A DNA stretch of 64,000 nt from DATJGR01 sp963735085 (GTDB lineage Bacteria > Pseudomonadota > Gammaproteobacteria > Pseudomonadales > Azotimanducaceae). The notes beneath the pieces are model-generated. The model saw nothing but the letters and a program-made list of their open reading frames with translations, was not told where the DNA came from and did no database searches. This document shows, piece by piece, positions 1 to 8,568 of this stretch. Location of the stretch: contig CAVTJP010000005.1 of NCBI GenBank assembly GCA_963735085.1, positions 2,599,594-2,663,593 of the forward strand. The letters run 5' to 3'. Position 1 is the stretch's first letter. Each line of letters opens with the position of its first letter. The position numbers were made by a program, and so were the translations under genes.

Positions 1-9
1 GAAGGCATC

Positions 10-453
10 GTGACCATGGCGTTGTTCCCCTCTACAGAATGGTTTGACGCGGTGCGCGCGGTATTCAACGCCGATGAGTCGTTTCAGGGCGGTGGCGGCG
101 GTGCGTGTAATGCGTTGGTGGGCGTGAAGATCGCCGCCGAGTCGTTCCTGATTACATTTGAAGGTGTTGAATGCAGTGGCGCGCAGAAGGTACAGGACGG
201 CGACCTCTCCGCAGCCGACTTCATTCTGGAGATGCCGTACGCCGATTGGCAGGAGATGGTGCGTAACATTGCGCAGAATGGTCGCGCCGACCTGAACCAT
301 ACGCTGAATACGCTAGACCTCGGGCGTCCGGACGGCCTGTCACATTCGACGCATGGCGACCAGTATCGTGAAGATCTGTTCTTCCGCTACAACCAGACCA
401 TGCAGTATTTCTTCGACGCGTCAGCGCGTGTGCAAACGGAATTCGCGGGGTAA
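10..453 (+). CDS. SCP2-like hypothetical protein (paralogue 1)
   Basis: 147-residue protein with a GTG start at 10, five bases after a GAAGG ribosome-binding site; an in-frame ATG at 16 is the alternative. The window edge lies just upstream, so a longer N-terminus cannot be fully excluded, but it aligns end to end with the next gene. Both share a core of the form G-V/I-K followed by FLI-x-FE-x2-ECS, then acidic DF-x-E segments and a C-terminal aromatic helix. The general pattern resembles small SCP2 (sterol-carrier) domain proteins that bind hydrophobic ligands; this is inferred from overall look, not from a diagnostic motif. No signal peptide or membrane segment. It is separated from its paralogue by two bases, so the two are co-transcribed. 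Confidence 0.7.
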   Translation: MTMALFPSTEWFDAVRAVFNADESFQGGGGGACNALVGVKIAAESFLITFEGVECSGAQKVQDGDLSAADFILEMPYADWQEMVRNIAQNGRADLNHTLNTLDLGRPDGLSHSTHGDQYREDLFFRYNQTMQYFFDASARVQTEFAG

Positions 454-455
454 TC

Positions 456-857
456 ATGATGACTTCGTTGAACCTGACAATGCTCGAGCGCATGCGCGAT
501 GCGGTCAATGCGGATCGCGACTTTCGTCGCTTGGGCACGGCCGATGTACGCGTGGGCATCAAAGTAGGTGAGCAGGCATTCCTGATTCAGTTCGAGGCAT
601 TCGAGTGCTCGGCGGTCAGTGAGATTGCGATCGATGAGTTGCGCGAGTCGGATTTCTATGTCGAATTGAGCCAGCAGGCTTGGCAAACGTATCTCGCCGG
701 CCGCCATGCGGGCACAGCGCCGAGCCTTGTCAGCCTCGAGGTCGATGCACCTGACGGGATCATCAAGGGGACGGACCCACTCCAGATGCTCAAGTTCGAG
801 CGCTACCACCTGACCCTGCAGGCGTTTCTGGACTCCGGGGCGCGACTCGCGGCCTGA
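456..857 (+). CDS. SCP2-like hypothetical protein (paralogue 2)
   Basis: 133-residue cytoplasmic protein; two adjacent ATGs at 456 and 459 are possible starts. It is a divergent tandem duplicate of the preceding gene: the segment with GIKV, FLIQFE and ECS matches its neighbour, as does the pattern DF-x-VEL followed by an aromatic residue. The glycine-rich loop of the first copy is shorter here. The stop is two bases before the TTG start of a small zinc-ribbon gene, which suggests a three-gene transcription unit. An SCP2-like ligand-binding or partner role is an inference. A pair of unequal copies side by side could work as a heterodimer. Confidence 0.7.
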   Translation: MMTSLNLTMLERMRDAVNADRDFRRLGTADVRVGIKVGEQAFLIQFEAFECSAVSEIAIDELRESDFYVELSQQAWQTYLAGRHAGTAPSLVSLEVDAPDGIIKGTDPLQMLKFERYHLTLQAFLDSGARLAA

Positions 858-859
858 CT

Positions 860-1141
860 TTGGCGGTCTACGAGTTCCGCTGTGCCGAGTGTGGCGGCGT
901 TACGACCCACTGGTGCGCGATTGCCGATCGGCCTTCGACGATTGCCTGTGAGCATTGCGGTAAGCTCGGCGCTGAACGCATTGTGTCGCAGTCGTCGGTA
1001 CGGTTGTCGAGCGCAAGCAAGGTAGCGCGACTCGACCCGAAGTACGACAGGATGGTCGATCGCGCGATGCAGAACACCCCCCAGGGTGATCCCGATCGCG
1101 TACTGCGACGACTGAAGCCGTTCCCGAAGGATCCCGCTTAG
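860..1141 (+). CDS. FmdB family zinc-ribbon protein
   Basis: 93-residue protein with a TTG start two bases after the previous stop. The N-terminus reads MAVYEFRC and carries two CxxC pairs (C8/C11 and C30/C33), the layout of the FmdB/CxxC_CXXC_SSSS putative regulatory family, which opens with a tyrosine-containing strand and holds one zinc ion. The rest is basic and low in predicted structure. The family is widespread but its role is poorly known; it is often called a regulatory protein. Translational coupling to the two SCP2-like genes is suggested by the tight spacing. The non-ATG start is chosen because the family always begins right before the Y-E-F/Y-x-C motif. Confidence 0.8.
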   Translation: MAVYEFRCAECGGVTTHWCAIADRPSTIACEHCGKLGAERIVSQSSVRLSSASKVARLDPKYDRMVDRAMQNTPQGDPDRVLRRLKPFPKDPA

Positions 1142-1442
1142 CTTGCTGTGCACCGCGTTGCACCGGTGCGCGCTGCTTACTCGGATTCAGGACAAGAAAA
1201 AGCCGGGATGGCAGTGCCATCCCGGCAGAGCCCCTGAGGGAAGGTGGAGGGATCAGGGGAGTTCCAGATTACCCGTACACCAGTTGCTGCTCGACGGACG
1301 ATTTCCCGAAATGGTGTAGGCCATTGCCGACACGCGATCGTTTCAGATGCGGCGCGGCGCTGCCGCGGCAATTGAAAGGCCCAGCGGCGATCACTACGAT
1401 GCTGCTGATACGGCGTGATGCCGATCGAAATGAGGTGACGCG
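1142..1442. other. intergenic region with one hairpin
   Basis: About 300 bases between the zinc-ribbon gene and the esterase. It holds one strong perfect hairpin (listed separately) and no open reading frame with a plausible start and ribosome-binding site. The last 15 bases carry the GAGGTG ribosome-binding site of the esterase. I could not identify a convincing promoter by eye. Confidence 0.6.
1202..1226. terminator. perfect 11-bp hairpin, probable terminator
   Basis: GCCGGGATGGC and its exact reverse complement flank a three-base loop (AGT). An A-rich run (CAAGAAAAA) lies just before it, so the U-tract is on the minus strand, where no gene needs it; on the plus strand the run after the stem is not T-rich. 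It sits 60 bases after the three-gene unit and probably ends it or protects the 3' end. Confidence 0.55.
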
Positions 1443-2330
1443 ATGCCCAGCCCGGAGCTCGAACAAATGATCGCGCTGATGGCCGATCGGCCCGCGTTGG
1501 TCGGCGGCAGTGTCGAAGAGCAACGCGCTGCGATGGAGGCGATGCTGTCCGGCTTGGAGCTTCCGGAGAAGGTCGTTGTCAACGCGGTTCGCGTCGGTGA
1601 CATGGACGCAGATTGGGTGGCAATGCCGAACAGCGCTCACGGGCGCGTGGTGTTGTATCTGCATGGTGGTGGTTACGTGATGGGCTCGCGCCGAACGCAT
1701 CGCGAACTCGCATCGCGCATCGCGGCTGAGGCGGCAGCGCGAGTGCTCGTGCTCGAGTATCGATTGGCGCCGGAGCATCCATTCCCAGCGGCGGTCGACG
1801 ACGCAAGCGAGGCATATCGCTGGCTACGCCAACAAGGTGTTGCAGCGAGTTCGATCGCGATCGCCGGCGATTCAGCCGGCGGCGGGCTGACTCTGGCAAC
1901 GTTGCTGGCATTGCGAGATGGCGGCGAAGCGCTGCCCGCGTGTGCGGTGTGCCTGTCACCGTGGACCGATCTCGAGGCCACCGGCGATTCGGCGCAACCC
2001 GGCGGCGCCGACGATCCAATGATTCCGGTCGCAACACTGCGCGAAATGGGCAAAACGTATGCCGATGGTTCGCTGCGTAACCCGTTGGCAGCACCGTTGT
2101 ATGGAAATTTCAAAGGGCTGCCGCCGCTGCTGATTCAGGTCGGTACGCGCGAGATTCTGTTGGATGATTCAACGCGCATTGCCGACAAAGCGCGTGCGGC
2201 TGGCGTGACGGTGCGGCTGGAAATCGAAGAAGGTGCGCCGCACGTCTGGCAGGCAACGCCTGGCCTGCCCGAAGCGATCGATGCGGTACGCCGCATTGGT
2301 GTGTTCGTTCGTGAACGGATTCCCGCGTAA
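1443..2330 (+). CDS. alpha/beta hydrolase, HSL-type esterase
   Basis: 295-residue cytoplasmic esterase/lipase of the hormone-sensitive lipase (family IV) group. The oxyanion-hole motif HGGGYV is at residues 74-79, the nucleophile elbow GDSAGG at 142-147 with Ser144, an acidic residue in the EILLDD segment near 241 and the catalytic His near 267 in APHVW. Length and motif spacing fit the family, which hydrolyses short- to medium-chain acyl esters. ATG start preceded by GAGGTG seven bases upstream. It stands alone, with a hairpin upstream and an opposite-strand gene downstream, so substrate cannot be guessed from context. Confidence 0.9.
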   Translation: MPSPELEQMIALMADRPALVGGSVEEQRAAMEAMLSGLELPEKVVVNAVRVGDMDADWVAMPNSAHGRVVLYLHGGGYVMGSRRTHRELASRIAAEAAARVLVLEYRLAPEHPFPAAVDDASEAYRWLRQQGVAASSIAIAGDSAGGGLTLATLLALRDGGEALPACAVCLSPWTDLEATGDSAQPGGADDPMIPVATLREMGKTYADGSLRNPLAAPLYGNFKGLPPLLIQVGTREILLDDSTRIADKARAAGVTVRLEIEEGAPHVWQATPGLPEAIDAVRRIGVFVRERIPA

Positions 2331-2357
2331 GGTCTTGAGCCCGGATTGGGCTGCCGT

Positions 2358-2576
2358 TCAGTGGGCGCTGCTGTGGAGCGCGTAGATCAATGCGATGGTG
2401 AATGTCGCGCCGACGATCAAGATGGCGATGAACGTGCCGGTCGACAGCGTGGCCGTATCGTCCTTGGTATGCGGCGCGCTGGCGGGTGCAGCAGTATTCG
2501 GGCCGTTGCGAAACAGCACCAGCGCGACCACGATCACGATCATCGCCGGCACCAGAAATTCGATTACGTAGCGCAT
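2358..2576 (-). CDS. small two-helix membrane protein
   Basis: 72-residue protein with two hydrophobic segments (about residues 4-21 and 48-66) separated by a short polar, alanine/proline-rich linker. ATG at 2576 with an excellent AAAGGGGGG ribosome-binding site on the minus strand; an upstream in-frame extension exists but lacks such a site and has no hydrophobic character. It lies about 100 bases downstream of the Alpha-E/ATP-grasp pair on the same strand and might be the last gene of that unit. No family recognised; an inner-membrane location is inferred from the helices only. Confidence 0.65.
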   Translation of the reverse strand: MRYVIEFLVPAMIVIVVALVLFRNGPNTAAPASAPHTKDDTATLSTGTFIAILIVGATFTIALIYALHSSAH

Positions 2577-2682
2577 TTGATGGTTCCCCCCTTTACTGCA
2601 TACGCGCAGGATAAGTCGGTCCGGCGCGACAGCCAACCACCAATTCGTCTCGCACCCTATCAGGCCGTTGAAAAACGGCCTG

Positions 2683-3642
2683 CTATTGGTCGTGCGCGAC
2701 GCGCAGCCTCGCGTGGAAATAGGTACGGTCGATCTCGCGGTCGAGCAGCGCAAGGTGCCGCTGACAATCGTCGATAAACACGTGCAGCCCCGCATTCTCC
2801 AGTGTGGTGACATCAACAGAGTCGAGGAATCGGATGACGCGGTTGATTGCTGCGAGTGGTTTGTGGTTGCGCGGCAGCGAACGTAGCGAAGAGCGGATGC
2901 GCGTGGTGCAGAACGCGAGTGAGCGGGGTAGTTCAGCGTTCTTGAACAGAAACTGCAGCACCAACGGCTGTTGAATCGGCTCCTGAACCGCGAGTTGGTA
3001 GGCCTGCATGCCGTTCAGCGAACGTAGCACGGAGCGCCATTGCAGCTGACTGTATGGCTCCAGTGATTCGGTCAACTGCAGCATGTCGGTGGAGCGCACG
3101 TCGATGATGCGCGTGGTCATGTCGGCGCGTTCGAGAAACTCGCCGATTCGCATGAAACTCCACGTATCGCCATGCACCATGGTGCCGGACAGAAATCCTT
3201 CGATGTGCTGCACACGCCGCATCACCCCTTCCATGAGTTCCGTCGTCCGGCTGCGCGATTGTGAGGTGGCAGCCTGGTCTTTCGCATAGAGATACAGATC
3301 GTTGATGTATTCGAATGCAACCCTCGGCATGATCTCGCGAATCGTGCGCGCATTCTCGCGCGCCATCGACAGCGAATTGAGCAGCGATGCGGGATTCTGC
3401 TGCTCCGTTACCAGGTAACGCACCACATTGCGCTCGTCGGGCGAATCGTACAATTTGTCGAAATGCTCGCGCGTGCCCATGATGTCGATCAGCGATGTCC
3501 ATGCCAGTGGGATGCGGCGCGGCAGATCGATCAACAAGTTGCCGTTCACCCTGATCAAACGAGCGGTGCTCTCGGCCCGCTCGAGATAGCGCCCCAGCCA
3601 ATAGATGCGTTCGGCGGTCTTCGACAGCGTATGTTGTTTCAT
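2683..3642 (-). CDS. Alpha-E domain protein (DUF403)
   Basis: 319-residue, almost wholly alpha-helical protein opening with LSKTAERIYWLGRYLERAE, the signature start of the Alpha-E family. Later segments such as FMRIGEFLERADMTTRI are also typical. Length matches the family (about 310-320). The ATG overlaps the stop of the ATP-grasp gene by four bases (ATGA), so the two are translationally coupled. In many bacteria this pair occurs with a transglutaminase-like protein and sometimes proteasome-like peptidases, and is thought to make or modify a peptide. No transglutaminase gene is next to it here. Biochemical role is unknown. Confidence 0.9.
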   Translation of the reverse strand: MKQHTLSKTAERIYWLGRYLERAESTARLIRVNGNLLIDLPRRIPLAWTSLIDIMGTREHFDKLYDSPDERNVVRYLVTEQQNPASLLNSLSMARENARTIREIMPRVAFEYINDLYLYAKDQAATSQSRSRTTELMEGVMRRVQHIEGFLSGTMVHGDTWSFMRIGEFLERADMTTRIIDVRSTDMLQLTESLEPYSQLQWRSVLRSLNGMQAYQLAVQEPIQQPLVLQFLFKNAELPRSLAFCTTRIRSSLRSLPRNHKPLAAINRVIRFLDSVDVTTLENAGLHVFIDDCQRHLALLDREIDRTYFHARLRVAHDQ

Positions 3643-5090
3643 TCGGTATCTACGACCCAGGTGTCTTTACTGCCGCCGCCTTGAGACGAGTTGACCACCG
3701 TTGAGCCCTTGCGCATCGCCACGCGCGTCAAGCCACCGGTGGTCACGTAGGTCGATGCGCCGGACAAAATGAACGGCCGCAGGTCCAGATGGCGCGCCTC
3801 GGCACGGTTGTTGACCAGAATTGGCGCGGTCGACAACGTCAGCATCGGCTGTGCCATGTAATTGCGCGGATTGGCGAGAATCTGGCGGACGAACTTATCG
3901 CGTTCCGCCTTCGTTGATTTGGGACCGATCAGCATCCCGTAGCCGCCTGATTCGTTCGCGGGTTTCACGACCATCTTGTCGATATTCTCTACGACAAAAT
4001 CACGCGATTCCTTATCGACGCAACGATACGACGGCACGTTGGGCAGGATCGCATCCTTGCCGGTGTAGTAGCGAATGATCTCAGGCACGTATGTATAAAT
4101 GACCTTGTCGTCTGCGACGCCGCAGCCCGGTGCGTTTGCAAGCGCGACGTTGCCTTGGCGCCATGCTCGAATGAGCCCGGGCACGCCGAGCGCGGAATCA
4201 CGGCGAAGCACCTTCGGATCGAGAAACAGATCGTCGATGCGCCGGTAGATGACGTCGACACGGATCAATCCGCCGATCGTACGCATGTAGACGCAGTCGT
4301 CTTTGCCGACGACGAGATCCGACCCCTCGACGAGCTCGCATGCCATGGCCTGTGCCAGATACGCGTGTTCAAAGTACGCGGAGTTATAGATGCCGGGTGT
4401 CAGCACGACCACTTCGGGACTCTTGACCTTGCGCGGCGACAGCGATTGCAGGGTGCGCAACAACTGATCCGCATAGTCGTCGATTGGCAGAATCCGCTCG
4501 TCTTCGAACAACTCCGGAAAAACCCGCTTCATCACATCGCGATTTTCCAGCATGTATGACACGCCGGAAGGGACTCGGAGGTTGTCCTCCAACACGTACA
4601 CCTGTCCATCGGCGTCGCGCACCAGATCGCTGCCGCAAATGTGCGACCACACGCCGTGTGCGGGGCTCACGCCTATGCACTCCGGGCGGAAATCCTTTGA
4701 TTTTTCGATCAGATCCCGCGGCACGACGCCGTCGTTCAGGATGCGTTGCTCGTGGTAGAGATCGTCGATGAATTGATTCAGCGCGTTCACACGCTGGGTC
4801 AGCCCTTCGGCGATCACGTCCCATTCACGCTTGATGATCATGCGTGGAATGATGTCGAACGGCCATTCACGATCGATCGAACCGCTGCCGTCGCCAGTGT
4901 ATGTCGTGAACGTGATGCCCATCGTTCGAATCGCGACTTCCGAAGCGGATTTCCGCGCGATGAGTTCGTCATCGCTCAAGCCAGCCAGCATCCGACACAA
5001 GTGACCGGCCCCGGGGCGCGCGCGGCCGCGCGGTGTTATCAACTCGTCCCACATGCCGTTGGCGCGGTATTTACGCCAGTCGATCGCCAT
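3639..5090 (-). CDS. circularly permuted ATP-grasp protein
   Basis: 483-residue protein of the circularly permuted ATP-grasp type 2 family (DUF404/DUF407). Seen: the segment LEDNLRVPSGVSYMLENR, the VKPANESGGYGM nucleotide-binding loop and a conserved RP-x-IL C-terminal part. ATP-grasp enzymes form peptide-like bonds through acyl-phosphates; permuted members encoded with Alpha-E proteins are believed to make an amide bond of unknown substrate. Start ATG at 5090 has a GAGGA site upstream. It is first in a minus-strand pair and divergent from the serine hydrolase gene, with about 100 bases between them that must hold both promoters. Confidence 0.9.
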   Translation of the reverse strand: MAIDWRKYRANGMWDELITPRGRARPGAGHLCRMLAGLSDDELIARKSASEVAIRTMGITFTTYTGDGSGSIDREWPFDIIPRMIIKREWDVIAEGLTQRVNALNQFIDDLYHEQRILNDGVVPRDLIEKSKDFRPECIGVSPAHGVWSHICGSDLVRDADGQVYVLEDNLRVPSGVSYMLENRDVMKRVFPELFEDERILPIDDYADQLLRTLQSLSPRKVKSPEVVVLTPGIYNSAYFEHAYLAQAMACELVEGSDLVVGKDDCVYMRTIGGLIRVDVIYRRIDDLFLDPKVLRRDSALGVPGLIRAWRQGNVALANAPGCGVADDKVIYTYVPEIIRYYTGKDAILPNVPSYRCVDKESRDFVVENIDKMVVKPANESGGYGMLIGPKSTKAERDKFVRQILANPRNYMAQPMLTLSTAPILVNNRAEARHLDLRPFILSGASTYVTTGGLTRVAMRKGSTVVNSSQGGGSKDTWVVDTE

Positions 5091-5189
5091 GGTCGTCCTC
5101 GCAACGATGCGTCAATGCAAGCGCCATTCTAAGCGCCGCTCGCGCGATCCGGGCTAGAATGTGGTGCGCTTCGTCAAGGTTGGTTGCCG

Positions 5190-6380
5190 ATGCTAGATGG
5201 GTCCGTTCATCCGGATTACGCCGACGTCGCGGCGGTGTTGATCCGCCAGATCCCCAAAGATTCGCCCGGTGGCAGCGCCGTGTGTGTATATCACAATGCG
5301 CGCAAGGTGGTCGACGTCTGGGGTGGTACCCGCGATCGCGAAAACAATGCGTGGCTCGAAGACACGACCGCACCGTCGTTTTCAACAACGAAGGGCGTGA
5401 TGTCGACGTTGCTGCATATTCTCGTCGATCAGGGCCTCGCGGCCTATGACGATCCGATCGCGAAGTACTGGCCGGAATTCGCTGCCAACGGCAAAGACCG
5501 CATCACGATCCGTCACGCGTTGTGCCACGAAGCGGGTTTGTACCGGATCGACGAGATGATTGCGCACGCCGACGAGATTCTGGACTGGCAGCACATGAAG
5601 GGCCTGATTGCCGCAGCGCGTCCGGTGCATGAACCCGGTTTGAAGCATGGCTACCATGCGCTGACATACGGTTGGCTGATCGGCGGCATCATCGAGGCGA
5701 TTACGGGCAAGCCGCTGCAGCGCGTGCTGCAGGAAGAACTCGTGGATCCGTTGGGGCTCGATGGGATGTTCATCGGCATGCCGCACAACGAAATGTATCG
5801 GCGGGCGAAGCTGATCACGCGGGATGGCGTGATGACCCCCCTGAAAGACTCCGGCGGCTGGACCGGTTCGGTGCGCGAATGGACCGAACGCGGCTTCGCC
5901 AAGCTCGGCGTCGAGTTCTCCGAATTTCGCGCCGCATTGACACTGAACGAACCGTTCGATTGGAATGCGGAGGCGACGGTGCAGGCAATGATTCCTGCCG
6001 CCAACGGCCAGTTCACGGCGCGCTCACTGGCGCGCATGTACGCGATGATCGCCGACGGCGGGGAACTCGACGGCGTGCGTCTATTGTCCGCTGAGACCAT
6101 TCGTGAAATGGGGGTCGTGCGCAGCAGAAAGCGCGACAAGGTTGTGTTCATTCCGATGCATTGGCGGATGGGCTATCACCGCGCGTTCAGTATCGGTACG
6201 TCGGCGCCGGCAGCTTTTGGTCACTACGGTTTCGGCGGCAGCGGTGGCTTCTGCGATCCGTCGCGGCGTCTGGCCGTGGCGCTGACGGTCAACAGCGGTG
6301 TCGGTTCACCGTTCGGTGATGTCCGCATGCCACGTATGGCCCGCGCCGCAATCAAGGCCGTGGATCGATTGCGTGACTGA
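5190..6380 (+). CDS. beta-lactamase-fold serine hydrolase
   Basis: 396-residue protein of the beta-lactamase class C/EstB family. The SxxK motif is S65-TT-K68, a tyrosine in GYHA near 155 takes the YxN position, and a glycine-rich HYGFGGSGG near the C-terminus fits the third motif. No signal peptide, so it is more likely a cytoplasmic esterase or peptidase than an antibiotic-resistance enzyme. ATG at 5190 is preferred; a TTG six bases upstream is in frame, and an AAGG site sits 5177 onward. The last eight bases overlap the GTG start of the downstream M32 peptidase, so both are probably made from one message. Confidence 0.87.
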   Translation: MLDGSVHPDYADVAAVLIRQIPKDSPGGSAVCVYHNARKVVDVWGGTRDRENNAWLEDTTAPSFSTTKGVMSTLLHILVDQGLAAYDDPIAKYWPEFAANGKDRITIRHALCHEAGLYRIDEMIAHADEILDWQHMKGLIAAARPVHEPGLKHGYHALTYGWLIGGIIEAITGKPLQRVLQEELVDPLGLDGMFIGMPHNEMYRRAKLITRDGVMTPLKDSGGWTGSVREWTERGFAKLGVEFSEFRAALTLNEPFDWNAEATVQAMIPAANGQFTARSLARMYAMIADGGELDGVRLLSAETIREMGVVRSRKRDKVVFIPMHWRMGYHRAFSIGTSAPAAFGHYGFGGSGGFCDPSRRLAVALTVNSGVGSPFGDVRMPRMARAAIKAVDRLRD

Positions 6381-7878
6381 CGGGAACAACGAATTGAGTT
6401 ACGCAGTGCTGGAGCAGCACTTGCGCGAGCTCGGCAATCTGGCTCATGCACGCCGGATGCTGGGATGGGACGAGGCGGTGATGATGCCGGTCGGGGGCGG
6501 CGAACGACGCGGCGAAGCGCTTGCGACGTTGGCGGGGTTGGTGCATCGGCAATTGACGTCCGCCGAGACTGGAGACCTGATTGCCGCAGCCGCGCAGGAA
6601 CCCGGCCTCGATGCGTGGCAACGCGCCAACGTGCGCGAGATCGAACGAAGTCGACGGCGCGCCATTGCGCTGCCTTCTGCATTGGTGGTCGAACAATCGT
6701 TTCAGAGTACGCGCTGTGAGCAGGCATGGCGGGTTGCCCGGAGCGCCAACGACTGGCGCAGCATCGAAAAGCCGTTGGAAGACCTGGTACGGCTGACACG
6801 CGATGTCGCCGGTGCGCTGGCCGAGGCATGTGGACTGTCGCCGTACGATGCACTGATAGACCAATACCAGCCCGGATTGAGCCAGTCGCAGATTGATCCG
6901 ATCTTTGCGGAACTGCGTGGGTTTCTGCCGGATTTTGTCGAACGGGTAATCGCACTACGGCCGCAGCACCGGCAGATTAACGGGCCGTTTCCACGCGCGC
7001 GTCAGGAGACCCTGGCCCGCGAACTGATGGTCAGCATCGGCTTCGACTTCGAGCATGGCCGGCTCGATAGCAGCCATCACCCGTTCTGCGGCGGTGACGG
7101 TGACGACACGCGCATCACTACGCGTTACGACGAGCGCGATTTTCTATCGTCGATGATGGCAGTGCTGCACGAAACCGGCCACGCACTGTACGAGCAGGGC
7201 CTGCCGCGCGCATGGCGTGGATTGCCGGTGGGTAACGCTGCAGGCATGGCGATCCACGAGAGTCAGTCACTGCTGATGGAGATGCAGGTGTGTCGAGGCC
7301 GTGAGTTTCTCGGTTTCGCGACGCCGATCATTCGTCGCCACCTGGGTAACGGCGATGCCGCGGCGTGGCGTACCGACAACCTGTACCTGGCGAGTACGCA
7401 GGTCATGCGCGGTCTGATCCGCGTCGATGCGGACGAGGTGACGTATCCGCTGCACGTTATTCTGCGCTATGAGCTCGAACAGGCATTGTTAACCGGCAAC
7501 CTCGGCGTGGCCGACATCCCGAGCGCCTGGGACGAAAAGATGCGCCACTATCTGGGCCGTTCGACGTTGGGCGACGATCGCGACGGCTGCATGCAGGATG
7601 TGCACTGGTACGCCGGGCTGTTCGGCTACTTTCCGACTTACACGATCGGCGCGGTGACCGCCGCACAGCTGTTTGCCGCGATTCGGCACCAACGACCCGA
7701 GGCAGTCGACGCCATTGGCAGCGGCGACTTCACCCCTCTGCTGAGCTGGTTGCGCGAGAACGTGCACGGCCGCGGCTGTCTGGTCGACGCCAATCAACTG
7801 CTGATCGATGCGACCGGTTCGCCGCTCGACACGCGTGCCTTCAAGGCGCACCTGCAGACGCGCTACCTCCACGCGTGA
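6373..7878 (+). CDS. carboxypeptidase Taq family metallopeptidase (M32)
   Basis: 501-residue zinc carboxypeptidase. HETGH at residues 266-270 supplies two zinc ligands and the general base, and the IHES motif near 294-297 provides the third ligand Glu296. These and the all-helical look fit family M32, whose members are about 500 residues and trim single residues from peptide C-termini. I chose the GTG at 6373, overlapping the stop of the upstream gene (GTGACTGA), because earlier starts give a non-conserved N-terminal extension; a TTG at 6394 is also possible. No signal peptide, so it acts in the cytoplasm. Confidence 0.88.
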   Translation: MTDGNNELSYAVLEQHLRELGNLAHARRMLGWDEAVMMPVGGGERRGEALATLAGLVHRQLTSAETGDLIAAAAQEPGLDAWQRANVREIERSRRRAIALPSALVVEQSFQSTRCEQAWRVARSANDWRSIEKPLEDLVRLTRDVAGALAEACGLSPYDALIDQYQPGLSQSQIDPIFAELRGFLPDFVERVIALRPQHRQINGPFPRARQETLARELMVSIGFDFEHGRLDSSHHPFCGGDGDDTRITTRYDERDFLSSMMAVLHETGHALYEQGLPRAWRGLPVGNAAGMAIHESQSLLMEMQVCRGREFLGFATPIIRRHLGNGDAAAWRTDNLYLASTQVMRGLIRVDADEVTYPLHVILRYELEQALLTGNLGVADIPSAWDEKMRHYLGRSTLGDDRDGCMQDVHWYAGLFGYFPTYTIGAVTAAQLFAAIRHQRPEAVDAIGSGDFTPLLSWLRENVHGRGCLVDANQLLIDATGSPLDTRAFKAHLQTRYLHA

Positions 7879-7985
7879 GCGAGCGTCTGCTCGAAGTGTG
7901 TGTCCGATTGTCGCGCATGCGGTGGAGGCGTGAAGCCGAGATTGTCCAAGGTTGTTTCGATCCCTGAATGGCGCAGTATGCGCGC

Positions 7986-8492
7986 ATGAAGATCGGGGCT
8001 TTGTGCGCAGGTGTCCTCACGCTCGCGGTGCTCAGCACGCCGGGAATCGCCAGAGCCGGCGAGGTGCCGGCATCCGCGTCCACCGACCTGGATGCGCAGG
8101 TGGGCTTCATCCTCGACCATCCGTTGCCTGAGTCCGCGTATTCCAAGTCGAAGCGATGTGTGTTCACCAACCTCTACGATTCGGTCGAAGTGCTCGACAG
8201 CCACCACCTGTTGTTCCGCGATCGGAAGCACAATTTCTGGTTGAACCAATTGCGCTTCAATTGTCGGGGACTTCGTAAGGACGCGGTGCTGGTGTTCGAT
8301 GTACAGGATCAAAGTCTGTGCAACCAGGACAGCTTTCGCGGCATGCCCCGGCAGTCGATCATTCAACCGTCCGATCTGACGGACAGAACGAACGCTTTCG
8401 GCGCGCACTGCGTGCTCGGCGACTTCGAATCGATTTCTGCCGCGCAGGCTGCGGTCTTGCGTCTGAGTTTGTCGCGGCGCACTGATCGGTAG
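7986..8492 (+). CDS. secreted DUF6491-like protein
   Basis: 168-residue protein with a Sec signal peptide (MKIGALCAGVLTLAVLS, cleavage near IARA). An in-frame ATG at 7968 would put extra residues before the signal peptide, so 7986 is preferred. The mature part carries four cysteines and the pattern RCVFTNLYDSV, then LN-x-LRFNCRGL, which resembles DUF6491, a small periplasmic family of unknown function common in Gammaproteobacteria. The cysteine pairs could form disulfides. It is the last plus-strand gene before the convergent LLM oxidoreductase. Confidence 0.7.
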   Translation: MKIGALCAGVLTLAVLSTPGIARAGEVPASASTDLDAQVGFILDHPLPESAYSKSKRCVFTNLYDSVEVLDSHHLLFRDRKHNFWLNQLRFNCRGLRKDAVLVFDVQDQSLCNQDSFRGMPRQSIIQPSDLTDRTNAFGAHCVLGDFESISAAQAAVLRLSLSRRTDR

Positions 8493-8531
8493 AGGCGCCA
8501 TACGGCGGCGCTGTACGAACCACTAACGGGT

Positions 8532-8568
8532 TGCTGAAAGTAGCAGAATGCTCTTTCAGCATCCTGCT
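8532..8568. terminator. overlapping hairpins between convergent genes
   Basis: TGCTGAAAG (8532-8540) pairs with CTTTCAGCA (8553-8561). A second, mutually exclusive pairing joins AGCAGAATGCT (8542-8552) and AGCATCCTGCT (8558-8568) with one mismatch. No clear U-tract follows on either strand. It lies at the junction of two convergent genes and probably terminates transcription; the alternation is only a folding possibility. Confidence 0.4.

Noticed and set aside
5190..6380. Antibiotic resistance beta-lactamase
   Set aside because: No signal peptide and a family-C-like esterase pattern; the SxxK motif alone does not show beta-lactam hydrolysis.
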